Counted from the first letter of the stretch, positions 10,830 through 21,931 are shown. The stretch: 64,000 bases of DNA from Sesamum alatum (GCA_034509735.1 JACGWO010000011.1:25032979-25096978); one strand, 5' to 3'. The notes: generated by a model not told the origin, from the sequence alone. Made by a program: numbers and translations.

Positions 10830-11405
10830 GAGAAATTTGTCGAAGCACAAAGAACATCAAGAACCCAAGAAGTCCTGGAAGGTAGGAGGCCTAGCCCGAG
10901 TAGGTGCCCAAACAAGAGCCACCCTAGTGAAGGCTAGGTGGCGGTCCACATCAGATTATTTGCACCACATCACCCAAAGAGCCATTGGTATGGATAGGCT
11001 CCAACCGCCAAAACCATAACATGTGGCAACAAAATAAATACAAGTTAGAATGTGTTTGGATCCCGAAAACAACCATATGCCCAAAGATCAAGGGAGTCCT
11101 ACATGCGGTAGGATATCCCTCCTAATCGAAGCTCGAATATTAGGTAATTCTGTCTTATCCCCCGAGTCGAGGGTTGCCTATAAATGAGACCCCTTCCTTC
11201 GAGATTGGTACGTTTACTTTTATACTCAAGCACACGAAAATCAAACTCTTTATTTTTGCTTTCATGACGTTTTTACTCATTCACATACTGACTTGAGCGT
11301 CGGGTGCTAACGTTTATTTTGCAGGTTTCAATTTTTAGAGCTTGCAAACAAAAGCTTAAATTTCTTAAGTTCAACTATTAGACTTCAATTTTTTTGCTCA
11401 TATCA
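10830..11405 (+). mobile_element. LTR remnant of a Tat-type Ty3/gypsy element
   Basis: A TATA box (TATAAATG at 11179) is followed at 11290-11300 by GACTTGAGCGTCGGG and at 11323 by TTGCAGGT. This arrangement is characteristic of the R-U5 part of Tat/Retand/Ogre LTRs in plants. No primer-binding site or internal region follows, so it is a solo LTR or a truncated end. Both borders are approximate. Confidence 0.55.
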
Positions 11406-12224
11406 CCATCGGACCACCAACTTATTGGTATATACATCTTTTCTGGCCGCTTTGAAGATGGTTTTAAAATGACCCAAAAACATTGTTATAATCGAGTCCA
11501 AATTGTTACAACGTTTTTGGGTAATTTTAATTTTGAACTATATTTTGTTAAATATTGATGAGCTTCAAATTCTTTTTAAAGAGAATAATTTAAAATCTTT
11601 TTTTCAAATACTTTCCTCAAATTCAAATGCACATTTTTTTTTATCTTCAATAAAGTATAATACTATCTCCTTCGCAATACATCTGAGCTTGATAAATTGA
11701 TGAATAATTGAAGTATAGTTCAAAAAACAGACGGGGCCAAGGGCTAGAAAGTTCCGACTCTAATCAGGTCTAATTGAATTTAAATTAATTATACAACATA
11801 TATATATATATATATTATATTTGTTATATAATTTATACATGGAACAATCAATTTTTAAATGAGTACAATAATATTTTTATAATATGATTGATTTGGTGCG
11901 ACTATGTTTCAATTCATTACACATTGTGAACACAGGAAGGCCCTGTATTACAATGGGCCACTATCTTCAATATCATGATCTATTTTGCCCGAAAGTGATT
12001 CTGGGCCATTACATGTTCACATACCCATCATATTGGGCCAGACAGATTATTTTCAATGGTGAATTTTTCATGTGGGCCTCTTTATAAAAAAGAAAATAAG
12101 AAAATTCAACCTACGATTAAGTGGCCCAATCGAAAAAGTTGAGAAGACAAAAGAAAATTTAAAAAAAAAAAAAAACAACCAAAAAGGTCGAAGATACCAA
12201 AAGTACGTTTCAATTATACTAGTC
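11406..12224. other. AT-rich intergenic DNA
   Basis: Contains a short (TA) run at 11801-11815 and a poly(A) patch at 12161-12175. The small frame at 11884-12087 has no recognisable domain. No gene supported. Confidence 0.4.
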
Positions 12225-12510
12225 GTCCTGACACGTCGTTCTTGCATGTATATAATAAATACTTTTTTATGCTTTAAAATATATTATAAATAAAAGTAAA
12301 ATATAAACTAATACATCACATTAGAAAAAAGGAAGAAAGAAAGAAAAAAACTAATTTATCAATTAATATAAATTTGAAAAGTTGAATAAAGTAGTTATCG
12401 TATCAGTTTAGGGTTATTTTTGGCATTACAAAAAAGTCGTGCGATGGTATCATTAACCGTCATTTGTGAGTAAAAAAGGGTTTCTTTTATATAATAGTAT
12501 AGATAACGGT
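12225..12510. repeat. Dispersed repeat, copy 1 of 2
   Basis: Nearly the whole segment reappears in the same orientation at 44583-44870: a GACACGT start, TTTAAAATATATTATAAAT, ATTTATCAATTAATATAAA, TTGAAAAGTTGAATAAAGTA, then GTCATTAACCGTCATTTGTG and a TTTCTTTTATATAAT end. No long terminal inverted repeats or target duplication are evident. It may be a short non-autonomous element of unknown class. Confidence 0.65.
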
Positions 12511-12566
12511 GAAAATTTAGAAAGAAAAATATATTTTTCCTTTTTTTAACTTTTCTCATGAAGAAT

Positions 12567-12875
12567 GGGCAAAATGCTTTTTTGGTCCCGTAAGATTAGG
12601 GCATTATTTGTTTTGGTACCACAACTTAAATAGGTAGTTGTTTTAGTCTTATAAAACACGTTTTTCAGTTTTTTTGGTCCGATAAAACACGTTTTTCAGT
12701 TTTTTTGGTCCCAAAATGATATGACATTTTGGGACCAAAAAAACTAAAAAACATGACATTTTGGGATCAAAAAAATTGAAAAACGTGCTTTATGCGACTA
12801 AAATAGTCACCTACCTAAGTTGTGATACCAAAACAAATAATACCCTAGTCTTACTGGACCAAAAAACATTTACCC
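12567..12875. mobile_element. Mutator-type foldback MITE, family A copy 1
   Basis: Starts GGGCAAAATGC and ends CATTTACCC. The two halves are complementary over most of their length (GGTCCCGTAAGATTAGGG against CCCTAGTCTTACTGGACC). CATGAAGAAT flanks both ends (12557-12566 and 12876-12885), a target duplication of 9-10 bases as made by the Mutator superfamily. A second copy is at 48878-49180. No coding capacity. Confidence 0.85.
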
Positions 12876-12885
12876 CATGAAGAAT

Positions 12886-13240
12886 AGTTAAGGTTGGATT
12901 TATTGGGCTCAACTTATTTGACACTGGTAATCAAAATACACTTGTAAAATCTGCATCCATGTGAGGATTTGGATATGAGTATTGAGTTCAAGGATTTCAC
13001 AACATAGCACTAAATTGACGATTGACAAAAAACTTTACAGGATTTCAATCTGACCCCTTTGAATTCTCTTTAAAAAATTAATATTTTGTTTATATTACAT
13101 TACGCATTTTTTTTACCAACTATATTAGTCAAAGAAAATAAGTCATTTGGGTCATTTATCTCAAATAATATCCAACAAATAAACAATACACTATCTATCA
13201 CAAATTTTAGACAATCAAAGTAAACGCCTTATAAATTTCA
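12886..13240. other. AT-rich spacer
   Basis: About 350 bases between two MITEs with no recognisable gene or repeat. Confidence 0.4.
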
Positions 13241-13762
13241 GGAATAATTACACCGTCTCCCCTTAAGGTTGGTGTAATTACACATAGACCCCATGATTTG
13301 AATACACCTAGTAATTTTAACGTTTGTTTTCGTCTAACAAATAGATCCACCAGTTAGTAAATTTCATGAAATTTGTTGATATCAGTAAAAAGAAATGAAA
13401 TGAACATCCATATTTATTCCTAATTGACTTATTGTAGATCAAACAATTTTTTTCTAGTCATACTATTCTTATAAGGGTGAAGATGTACCTCCGCGCATGC
13501 GTTACCGTGTGAAAAATGTATAAGGTTAATTTAGTCGGAAATTATTCATTTGGCCTGCTATAAATTTGTAATAAGTCAATTTGTAAATATAGTTTTTCAT
13601 TCTACTTTTTGCTAATGTTAGCAAATTTCGTGAATCTAATGAATCAATTTTTGGATGAAAACAAATATGAAGGGTCTTTCTTAGATATAATTAACCTCCC
13701 AAATTACAGAGGCTCTACATGTAATTACATTAAATTTTAAGAAATGATCATATAATTATCTC
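13241..13762. mobile_element. Mutator-type foldback MITE, family B copy 1
   Basis: Long imperfect terminal inverted repeats: ATAATTACACCGTCTCC at the left, CATGTAATTACA and ATAATTATC at the right. Inner arms match around GTTTGTTTTCGTCTAACAAA (left) and TTGGATGAAAACAAAT (right). Flanks TAAATTTCA (13232-13240) and TAAATTTTA (13763-13771) agree in 8 of 9 bases. Relatives lie at 57119-57394 and 59209-59727. Confidence 0.75.
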
Positions 13763-13892
13763 TAAATTTTATTAATTTATCATATCTTAAAAATAATCTA
13801 TTTCGGTCCCATCCACCGTTTATCCCACCTAAAAAAATAAACGACCCATAATAACATTGATATTAGACCAGATGGTTGGGCAATAAAATAGT

Positions 13893-14580
13893 CACCACAA
13901 AAAAACAGACCTATAGCAACGGATTTTTGCAACGGATTTCATGAAAAATTCGTTGCAAAACAGATTTGCCACGGACTTTTGCAACGGAAAATTGTCCGTT
14001 GCTATAGGTACCACTGCTATATAGCAACGGATTTGTTGGTCGTTGCAAAATATTGCCACGGATTTTTATCCGTTGCAAAAATCCGTTGCAAAAATCGTTA
14101 TTTAAAAAGTTGACTTTTTATATTTTGCAACGACTTTGTGATGGTATATTCGTGGCAAAGTTGATGACAATTCGTTGCAAAATTGGGTTTTATTTGCAAC
14201 TACATTTGCAATGAAATGTCGTTGCAATATTGCAACGGAATATTTGCAACGTCATTCCGTTGCAAATTTTGCAACGAAATATTTAGCTATAATTCGTTGC
14301 AAAATCATTTTCTTTGCAACGGCATTTGCAACGAAATGTCGTTGCTATATTGCAATAATTTTTTGCAACGATATTCCGTTGCAAATTTGCAACGACATAA
14401 TTTACTATAAGTCGTTGCTATATTGCAATAATTTTTTGCAACGACATTCCGTTGCAAAATTTGCAACGACATAATTTACTATAATTCGTTGCAAAATAAT
14501 TTTCATTTACAATGACAATTGCAACGACCAATCCATTGCAAATTTTACTACGATAATTGCAACGACAATTTCATAATTTA
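13893..14580. repeat. CACTA subterminal repeat array, 3' side
   Basis: Dozens of short units TTTGCAACGG or its complement CCGTTGCAAA occur in both orientations at close spacing. In En/Spm such subterminal units bind the TnpA protein and bring the ends together. Short open frames rich in CN and ATF here are by-products of the repeats. Confidence 0.88.
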
Positions 14581-14817
14581 TATTCAATAATAATATATTT
14601 AATTTAATTCTAACAATAAAAATTCAAATATGACAATATATTTAAGGCAACATACTTAAAATAAAGATAGTTCAACATTCCAATCCAAAAAATAAAAGTA
14701 TTTCAATTTAAAGCATACAAATTTAAAGAGGGGGATCAAATTCATTCACAATCTTGTGGAGGTGGGTGGTCGGGGGGGATATCACCAGGACTATCTTCAG
14801 ATTCACTCATATCATCT
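14581..14817. other. Spacer between array and TnpA-like gene
   Basis: AT-rich, with no TTGCAACGG units. It holds the region just after the stop codon of the TnpA-like gene and presumably its 3' untranslated part. Confidence 0.4.
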
Positions 14818-15727
14818 TCAAGCGCCAGTACCAAATTTATCGGACATGAAACTCATTATTTTCTCCATCTTTTTAGCGTTGCGCTCTATTTGTCGTTTCA
14901 TGTTCTCGTTTTCACGAAACAACTTCTGTACCAACTCTGATTCATGGTGCTCCGGTACTGGAGTGAGATTACTTGTTCTAGTCGAGTTAGAACAAGTATA
15001 AATCCTCGCCTCCGAACCTATCCCCCAAACTCGACCCTTCTTTACTCCTCCAATTGCTTCCAACCATAGTTGTTGATCGTTAACTGATGTGCTCGAAGAT
15101 GACTCCGATAGACTTTGAGAAGCAGTATTATGATCATCACTCAGCTTTTTGAAATTTTTCCTATACAATTAAGAATATTATAATTTGGAAATAAATTAAA
15201 TTATTTACTTATGATTTCAATGTAATAATAAAAACTTACAATTGCAATCCGCCACTCTCGGACCAGCCCAATTGCCTTCTTTTGTTTTCCAACACTTCTC
15301 CACCTGCTCAATAAGTGTCGGCGGGCGACCGAGTGATTCCTCCTAACAAATTTTCAAAAACAAAAAAACAAACAATAATCTTGAGTAAAAGAATCAGTTA
15401 TTATTTAGAAAATAAAAAAATAAACTATTTTATATCTTACCAACTTCCGTTTGTGTTTTGAAAAAGAAGCAGAACCACCTCGATAAATTGTAGATGCAGA
15501 TGCAATGTTTGTTTGACGATTCTTCTTATTAACTTCTGAAATGGCTTTTAAATTTTTCATCACCCCACTCTTTCTGCAACCCTGCCCAAACTTCATCAGA
15601 CATCCAACCAGCTCTCATTTTCGTCTTCCTACATCGTGACATCGCCTCTCTGATCCATTTCCCGACCCTAAAATTATAACTCTTGCGGATTTGGGTTTGA
15701 AGCATTGGATCCCACGTGTAACATTTC
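14818..15727 (-). pseudogene. TnpA-like protein (plant Ptta/En/Spm transposase family)
   Basis: Three minus-strand pieces look like exons of one gene: about 15727-15425 (MRAGWMSDEVWAGLQKEW, then SASTIYRGGSASF), about 15351-15243 (SLGRPPTLIEQVEKCW) and 15168-14818 (QQLWLEAIGGVKKGRVWGIG and a coiled-coil end VQKLFRENENMKRQIER). These are hallmarks of Pfam Transposase_24/PF03004. The family binds the subterminal repeats of its element. A frame change after DEKFK near 15560 breaks the first piece unless a small intron removes it, so I treat it as probably inactive. Confidence 0.75.
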
Positions 15728-15779
15728 TACAAAATATAATACAACAATATAATAACAACACCAAAAATAATTAATATTC

Positions 15780-17514
15780 ACATAAACTAAGAGTTAAACA
15801 TATAAATTCTTACACTAAATTTTTGAAACCAAAACTCCTTAGTCTCTTGGGGAACCTTTTTGAAACAACAGATTTGAACTGGCACACAAAATGCAATATC
15901 TTCTCCCCGTTTGCTCTTGGTGGAGCTTCATTCTTTTCAACTCCACTTTGGTGAAAGCTTTCTTATTTCTTCTATAAGGATGTCCTGCTCTTAAAAACTG
16001 TCGATGACAATCAAAGTAACTTGCTTTTCTGTCGAATTGAAGGTGAAATGCCCGTGTATTATCCATACATATTGGACAACCCATTATCCCAGCAGTACTC
16101 CAACTAGACAACATCCCATAAGCTGGAAAGTCATTAACAGTCCACATAAGTGCCGCCCTCATCATGAAAAATCTTTTTTAGACGCATCATACGTTTGTGC
16201 ACCTACTTGCCACAATTGTATCAATTCCTCAATCAAAGGCTGCAAGTATACATCAATAAGTCGTTTGGGATTAGCAGGACCAGGAATAATCAACGACAAA
16301 AACATATACTCAGATTTCATACACATCCCTGGAGGAAGGTTGTATGGTGTAACGATAACTGGCCAACAAGAATATGATTTGCCATATTGTCCATGAGGGG
16401 CAAAACCATCAGCACAAAGTCCAAGACGAACATTGCGGGGTTCTGAAGCAAAATCTGGATGTGTCTTATTGAAATCTTTCCACGCCTCTGCATCAGATGG
16501 ATGACACATAGCCCCACTTTCTGTCTCATGAGTGGCATGCCAACTCATGTGCTCAGCTGTTGTATTGGAAGCATACAACCTCTGCAATCGGGGAGTTAAT
16601 GGCAAATACCGGAGTGTAGCATATGCAGTTCTTTTACGACGAGGATTTTGACCCCTGGCAGGTTTATACCTAGCTTGCTCACAAAACTTGCAGAATTCTA
16701 AATGTTTGTCTTCTTTCCAGAATAACATACAACCAGCCTTACATGCGTCAATTTTCTCAACAGGTAAATCCAACTCTCTTATCAACCTTTTCATACTATA
16801 ATAATCATTGGGCAACGTGTGATCTCGTGGCAACATCTCCCCTATTACTTGTAAATACTGATCATGACAACTCTGTGATACATTGTGTTCAGATTTAATG
16901 TTTACTAACCTCGCTACCGCAGATAACTGAGAGTGAGTTTCGCTCCCAGCATATAATGGCTGATCTGCAGCACGCACAACATCAAAAAACTTTTCAGACA
17001 ATGCTCCTAAATTGTCAGCCTCATAATTAGAACTCGGACCAGCCTCGTTTGCATATGGTTGATCGCTAGGATATGTCGAATCATTGAATACATCCCTCTG
17101 TGGACGAGATACAGGACCAGCTGCATCAAACACCATCCGCTGATCCCAATTCAATTGCTCATAGTTATTCCAATTTGTCGTTTGATCTACAGAGTTGTCA
17201 GCTGAAATTGAATGCTCATAATCCATCTGTATAGGCTCACCATGAGATGTCCAATTGTAATAATCTTTCCTAAAACCTTTCCTATAAAGGTCGCATGTCA
17301 CCTCCTCCGTGGATTTGTACTTATGATTTTTACATACACTACATGGACAACGAATTTTCTCCCCATCCATAAAATCATGTTGTGTTTTTGCCCAATCTAT
17401 AAACTCAGCGACCCCATCTATAAATTCTTTTGTAAGATGACGATTACCGGGTACATTCTTCTCATACATCCATTTTCCCAATTCTCTCAACATATCTTGC
17501 TCTAGAATCAACAA
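15780..17514 (-). pseudogene. TnpD-like transposase (tnp2 family), truncated
   Basis: The 450-residue frame 17514-16162 starts with a transposase-associated zinc-type domain (FIDWAKTQHDF, IRCPCSVCKN, GFRKDYYNWTSHGE), followed by the first part of tnp2 (CKAGCMLFWKEDKHLEFCKFC, NVRLGLCADGFAPHG). After a frameshift at about 16163 (YDASKKDF to MMRAALMWTVNDFPAYG) the frame 16165-15839 continues with STAGIMGCPICMD and is then shifted again. TnpD proteins are usually close to 1000 residues; here the C-terminal half is missing. It would catalyse excision and integration in an intact element. Confidence 0.85.
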
Positions 17515-17779
17515 ATATTATACATATTCATTAACATACATACATACATAAAAAAACAAAAATTTCCAAGAATAAAATGAATATATATAAATAAACTAGT
17601 AAAAATTTTGTACTAACCTTAATGTAAGCCAACAAACTGTCCAAATGTGTGACTCGTTGCACTAACATGATATCATTAACGGTCTAATGCAAAGAATTAT
17701 TATAAAATCGGTTGTGTGGATGGAAGGAGAGAAGAAGAAGAAGAGGATGATTATAAAATGTGTGAACTAGAATGAGGGT

Positions 17780-18496
17780 TTTCTTATATATATTTCGGAT
17801 TTTGCAACGGATTTTGCAACGGATTTGCAACGGATTTTGCAACGAAATGATATAACCGCTACAAAATCCGTTGCAAAATATATAGAATTTTAAATTAGTG
17901 AGTTACAGCTGTCACAAATACATTGCAACGGACACATCCGTTGCAAAAATCATTGCAAATTCAATGGCTCAATAATTAATGCTTACAGCTGTATGTATGG
18001 ATTGCAACGACTTCAAAGGTCGTTGCAACGCCGTTGCAAAATTGTCGGCAAGTTTTGCAACGGCCAAAGTCCGTCGTTAAATCCGTTGCAAATCATAAAA
18101 TTCAAATTGCAACGACACGGATTCGTTACAAATTCCATTGCAAATGTTTTGCAACGGATTTAACTAGAATATTCGTTGCAAAGTATGCAACGAATAACGT
18201 CCTGCAAAAACCGTGGCAAGTTTGCAACGGAATGTGTCGTTGCAATATTTTGCCACGACTTTTGCAACGACTTATGTTGAATGTCGGACATCTTAAAGTT
18301 GACCAAATTTTGCAACGGAATTTTGCCACGGATAGTCCGTTGCAAAATATCATTGTTAATTTGCCACGAAATTTGCAACGAAAATGTAAAAACAAAACAG
18401 AATCCGTTGCAAAGTCGTAGCAAAGGTCGTTGCAAATTTGCAACGAATTGATCCGTTGCAAAATGTCCGTTGCTATAGCCCTGTTTTTTTGTAGTG
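17780..18496. repeat. CACTA subterminal repeat array, 5' side
   Basis: Second cluster of TTGCAACGG/CCGTTGCAA units in both orientations, ending in the terminal inverted repeat. It lies upstream of the TnpD-like gene, so it also covers the likely promoter; the segment 17700-17790 between array and gene is purine-rich (AGAGAAGAAGAAGAAGAGG). Confidence 0.88.
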
Positions 18497-18594
18497 AGTA
18501 TTTACACTTAAATCCAAATAATGGATAAAATTATTGTTTTTAAAAATAGTTGCGAATTTGATATATTAATCCTAATATACTTTTGTATATTAAA

Positions 18595-18925
18595 GGGGTT
18601 TAATGCAATTTACCTTTCTGTGATATTACAAATGAGCAAATTACCTCCTTATGAAAAAAAAAAAAAAACAATTTAACCCCTGTATTCTTTAAAATGAAGC
18701 AATTTACCTCCCTAGGCAGGGAGGTAAATTGCTTCATTTTAAAAATACAGAGGGTAAATTGCTTATTTTAAATAACACAGGGGGTAAATTACTTCATTTT
18801 AAAAAACACAGGGGGTAAATTGCTTCATTTTTTAAAAATACAGGGAGGTAAATTGTTATTTATTTTTTCATAGGGGGTAATTTGCTCATTTACAATATCA
18901 CAAGGGGGTTGCTTGCATTTTTTTC
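18595..18925. mobile_element. Foldback family C, small member with tandem right arm
   Basis: TATATTAAA flanks both ends (18586-18594 and 18926-18934), a 9-base target duplication. The left arm (GGGGTTTAATGCAATTTACC) faces a right arm with about five head-to-tail units of GGGGGTAAATTGCTTCATTT spaced about 33 bases apart. CTCCCTAGGCAGGGAG forms the centre. No coding capacity. Confidence 0.8.
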
Positions 18926-18977
18926 TATATTAAAGTGTAAAAAGAAAGTTACTAATATAATATATAATAAAAAAAAA

Positions 18978-20378
18978 GGGTTGAATGCAAATTACCCCCT
19001 ATGATGTTGAAAATAAGCAAATTACCCCCTGTGAAAAAAAAATAGCAAATTACCCCCTTGTGTTTTTCAAAAATAGAGCAATTACACTCCTCACGCGATC
19101 TCGTGTGATTCACACGCTTTTTTCTAATTTATTTTATTTTTTTTCATTTTGAAATTCTAAAATTACATTTATACCCTCATTTAGTAACCATTGGATCTAT
19201 TTGATCTAAAGGTCCAAATTTAACTAGGAGATCAACGGTGCAGATTTTGTTTAATTTCATTCAGCGATTGAAATTACACAAATATACAAACTTAAATTCA
19301 AAATTATATAATATATATATATATATTTAAAATACATATTTTATATACAATTAAAAGTTAAAGATATATAAATAATATATAGATATATATATATATATAT
19401 ATATCTAGAGAGAGAGAGAGAGAGACGGGAGAGGGGATCAGCGACAGCGACGGAGGAGGGGTGCGGAAGCGGCATCGGTACAGGGGAGAGGGGAGGCCGT
19501 GACGAAGGGGGAGGGAAGGGGAAGGGGCGGCGCGAGAGAGAGGGGTAGGGGCTGGCGACGGGAGATGAAAGGGGAGGAAAAAGATGAGGGGGAGGGGTGC
19601 GAAGGCGAATAGGGAAAGGGGAGAGGGGTGCGGAAGCGGCCTCGGTATAGGGGAGAGGGGAGGCCGTGACGAAGGGGGAGGGAAGGGGAAGGGGCGGCGC
19701 GAGAGAGAGGGGGAGGGGCTGGCGACGGGAGATGAAAGGGGAGGAAAAAGGTGAGGGGGAGGGGTGCGAAGGCGAATAGGGAAAGGGGAGAGGGAAGGCG
19801 GCGGGTTCTGGAGTTGCGTAGAGGGGGGCAAGCGACAGGTTCTTGGGAGGCAGCGACGAGTTCTTGGGTGGCGGCGCTGGGTATGGAGTTGGGGAAGGGC
19901 GTGGCGGCAACGGAGCTGGAATGGCACGGCGGCATCGGTGACTGAGTAGAGGGCGGGGAGGCGGTGAGACTAGAGGGGAAGGGGATTGGGTGGCGGTGGC
20001 GGTGGGGGGGCAGGTGGGTGGGTGGGTGGGTTTGTTTTTCTTTTGTTTTTTTATTTTTTAATTAAGACTTAAATATTATATATCATTACAAAATTATATT
20101 ATATAAAATAGTATTTTAATTTTTAATAAATATTATATATATTATAAATATTAATAAATTATGTCTATAACATATTTATATAACAAATAATATTTTATTT
20201 ATATAAAAACCATGCCCACTTGCAAGAGGGGCGAGTGTATTACACTACTCCTTCCAAGGGGTAAATTGTTCATTTTTTGAAAACACGAGGTAATTTGATT
20301 TTTTTTTATTCACAGGGGGGTATCTTGTACATATCTCATATCAGAGGGGGGGGGGGGGGGGGAACATGCATTTTTCCC
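18978..20378. mobile_element. Foldback family C, large member with GA-rich core
   Basis: Left end GGGTTGAATGCAAATTACCC faces right end CATGCATTTTTCCC. The inner units (AAATTACCCCCTGTGAAAAA on the left, TTCACAGGGGGGTATCTTG on the right) repeat the small member's motif. Between them are AT-rich arms and a GC-rich, purine-rich core (19404-20032). A run of 17 G lies at 20346-20362. The family resemblance to 18595-18925 is clear, but the flanking bases are A-rich and do not give a convincing target duplication. No transposase is present. Confidence 0.65.
19404..20032. repeat. Purine-skewed GC-rich core with ~167-base tandem duplication
   Basis: From (GA) repeats at 19410-19425 the plus strand is almost all G and A with scattered CG. 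A block starting GGGGTGCGGAAGCGGC at 19458 repeats at about 19625 with few changes (period about 167), and a third, incomplete copy begins near 19765. Open frames across it are low-complexity proline/serine stretches on the minus strand in several frames and are not evidence of a gene. Confidence 0.75.
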
Positions 20379-20660
20379 TTAAAAAGAAAAAAAGACACAT
20401 ACAAAGGATCATGCACTGGAATTGGCTTCGGCAACAGTGGCATAAAGGGGTGCGTTGGGCTGCTAGACGTTGGCGGGAGAAGCACCCAATGCAAGCAACT
20501 AACCGAGCAGTCTTAGCTTCTCTTCTGTATCATCTTTGACAAGAACGAAACATGGAACATATCAACATAGCAGTCGTAGTTTGTCCGCATTTGCTAATTA
20601 GAGGAAATTATATGACATATTTTTTCTGTTTATGTCCCTATATTCTCGTGATATGATGCT

Positions 20661-21931
20661 TGTTCTTGAGCATTTATGACATTTTTAGGAGCTTTCGTAG
20701 ACAAAAGCAAATGCAAGCAAATAGCTCAAATGTGGCTAAAGAGCCAAAAATTCTGCAGAAACGTGTCCAGGTTAGCCCGTGACCCATAGGCTATCAAAAC
20801 TTCACTAAACAGAAGCGAGAAGAACTTAACCCGTGACCACGAGTCATCAGAGATGTGCTGGGCAGAAATTGCAGACGTGTTGATCCTAATGAGGATTTCT
20901 AGCAATATGTAAAGATATTTTATTCCTTTTGAAATTAGCGATAGAAGTTTGGTAGAGAAAGGATTAGGAAGAAAAAAGAGTTTTATGGTAGGTGGAGTTC
21001 TTTTCCTTTCCTACCGTAGTTAGCACTTATTATAAAAGGAGGAGAAGAGAGAAAGAATGGACCATTCAATTTTCAGCAGAAAAAGCAGAGACTCACGTTT
21101 TGAGAGTGAAAGAAGAAGATGCCGAGCACGTGAATAAGTGGATCCGGTGCCAGAGTGACAATCGTCAAGCTCGATCTTCTACTCCATGAGTTTTTCTAAA
21201 ACTTTCTTCTTAGTTTTAGTTTTAGTTAGTATGAACTAATTTATTTTGTGTTAGGGCTTATGGAAAACCTAATTCATACAATGCTTTGAGTATTTTTCTG
21301 GATTAATCTACTTTGTTATTTTTACATGTCTATGAATTGTTATACTTGTTGCTATCATTTGAGAGCCTGATCATATCTTAGATTTAATTAATTATGTTGA
21401 TGAACCGAAAGGGATTTCGGCATGGTGGATAGAATAATTCATGGAGTGGATTGAATGATATGTAGGCATACATAAGCATAATCCATCTGGTTACATAGGT
21501 TTTTCACAGATCCTAATGTCTTATTGTCATGAGTTTTAGAAAAGAGGAATCAACTAATTCCTTGATAGTAATAGATTTGATATAACTCGGAAGAGTATGC
21601 CAAGTTAAATTAGGAAAAACCTCAATATGTGAAGATACTTGCTTGTTAGATTAATCCATAAATATTACATTCATTTGGTCGATTAGGTGGACCAATAGCC
21701 TTAGCATCTCTTCTATATCTGAATTTTCTCCTACGTGACTGTTTGTCATAGTTGTTTTTAGTGATTTCTCGTAGTAGCAGTAAATTATTACTCAACTTTT
21801 GGTCGTCTAGATAATTAGGGATTAGTAATAGTTTTGATAAATTATTTCGTTAAATCCTCATAGGATCGATACTTTCTATACCACTTCGTAGCTAGTACAC
21901 TTGCTAGTGGCAATACGTATTTTTGCAATCA
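20661..21931 (+). repeat. 5' LTR, Athila-like element
   Basis: Aligns end to end with 24640-25905 with many substitutions. TATAAAAGGA at 21031 is the likely promoter TATA box, with the same motif at 25013-25020 in the partner. LTRs over 1 kb are usual for Athila. Confidence 0.85.

Larger units (their letters stand above)
13893..18496 (-). mobile_element. CACTA (En/Spm) DNA transposon, defective
   Basis: The right end reads CTGTTTTTTTGTAGTG, the inverse of the CACTACAAAAAAACAG terminus of plant CACTA elements. The left end is CACCACAAAAAAACAG, with one change in the CACTA motif. AGT is duplicated at 13890-13892 and 18497-18499, the 3-base target duplication of the superfamily. Inside are TnpD-like and TnpA-like genes on the minus strand and dense subterminal arrays. 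At 4.6 kb and with TnpD truncated it is non-autonomous. Confidence 0.93.

Noticed and set aside
14175..14474. Open frames in the left CACTA end (CNEMSLQYCN-type repeats)
   Set aside because: Produced by TTGCAACGG units without stop codons; the same happens at 18034-18461 on both strands.
19341..19935. Long proline/serine-rich open frames on the minus strand in several frames
   Set aside because: They arise from C/T-rich low-complexity DNA in the core of a foldback element, overlap in all three frames and contain the tandem duplication. They match no protein family.
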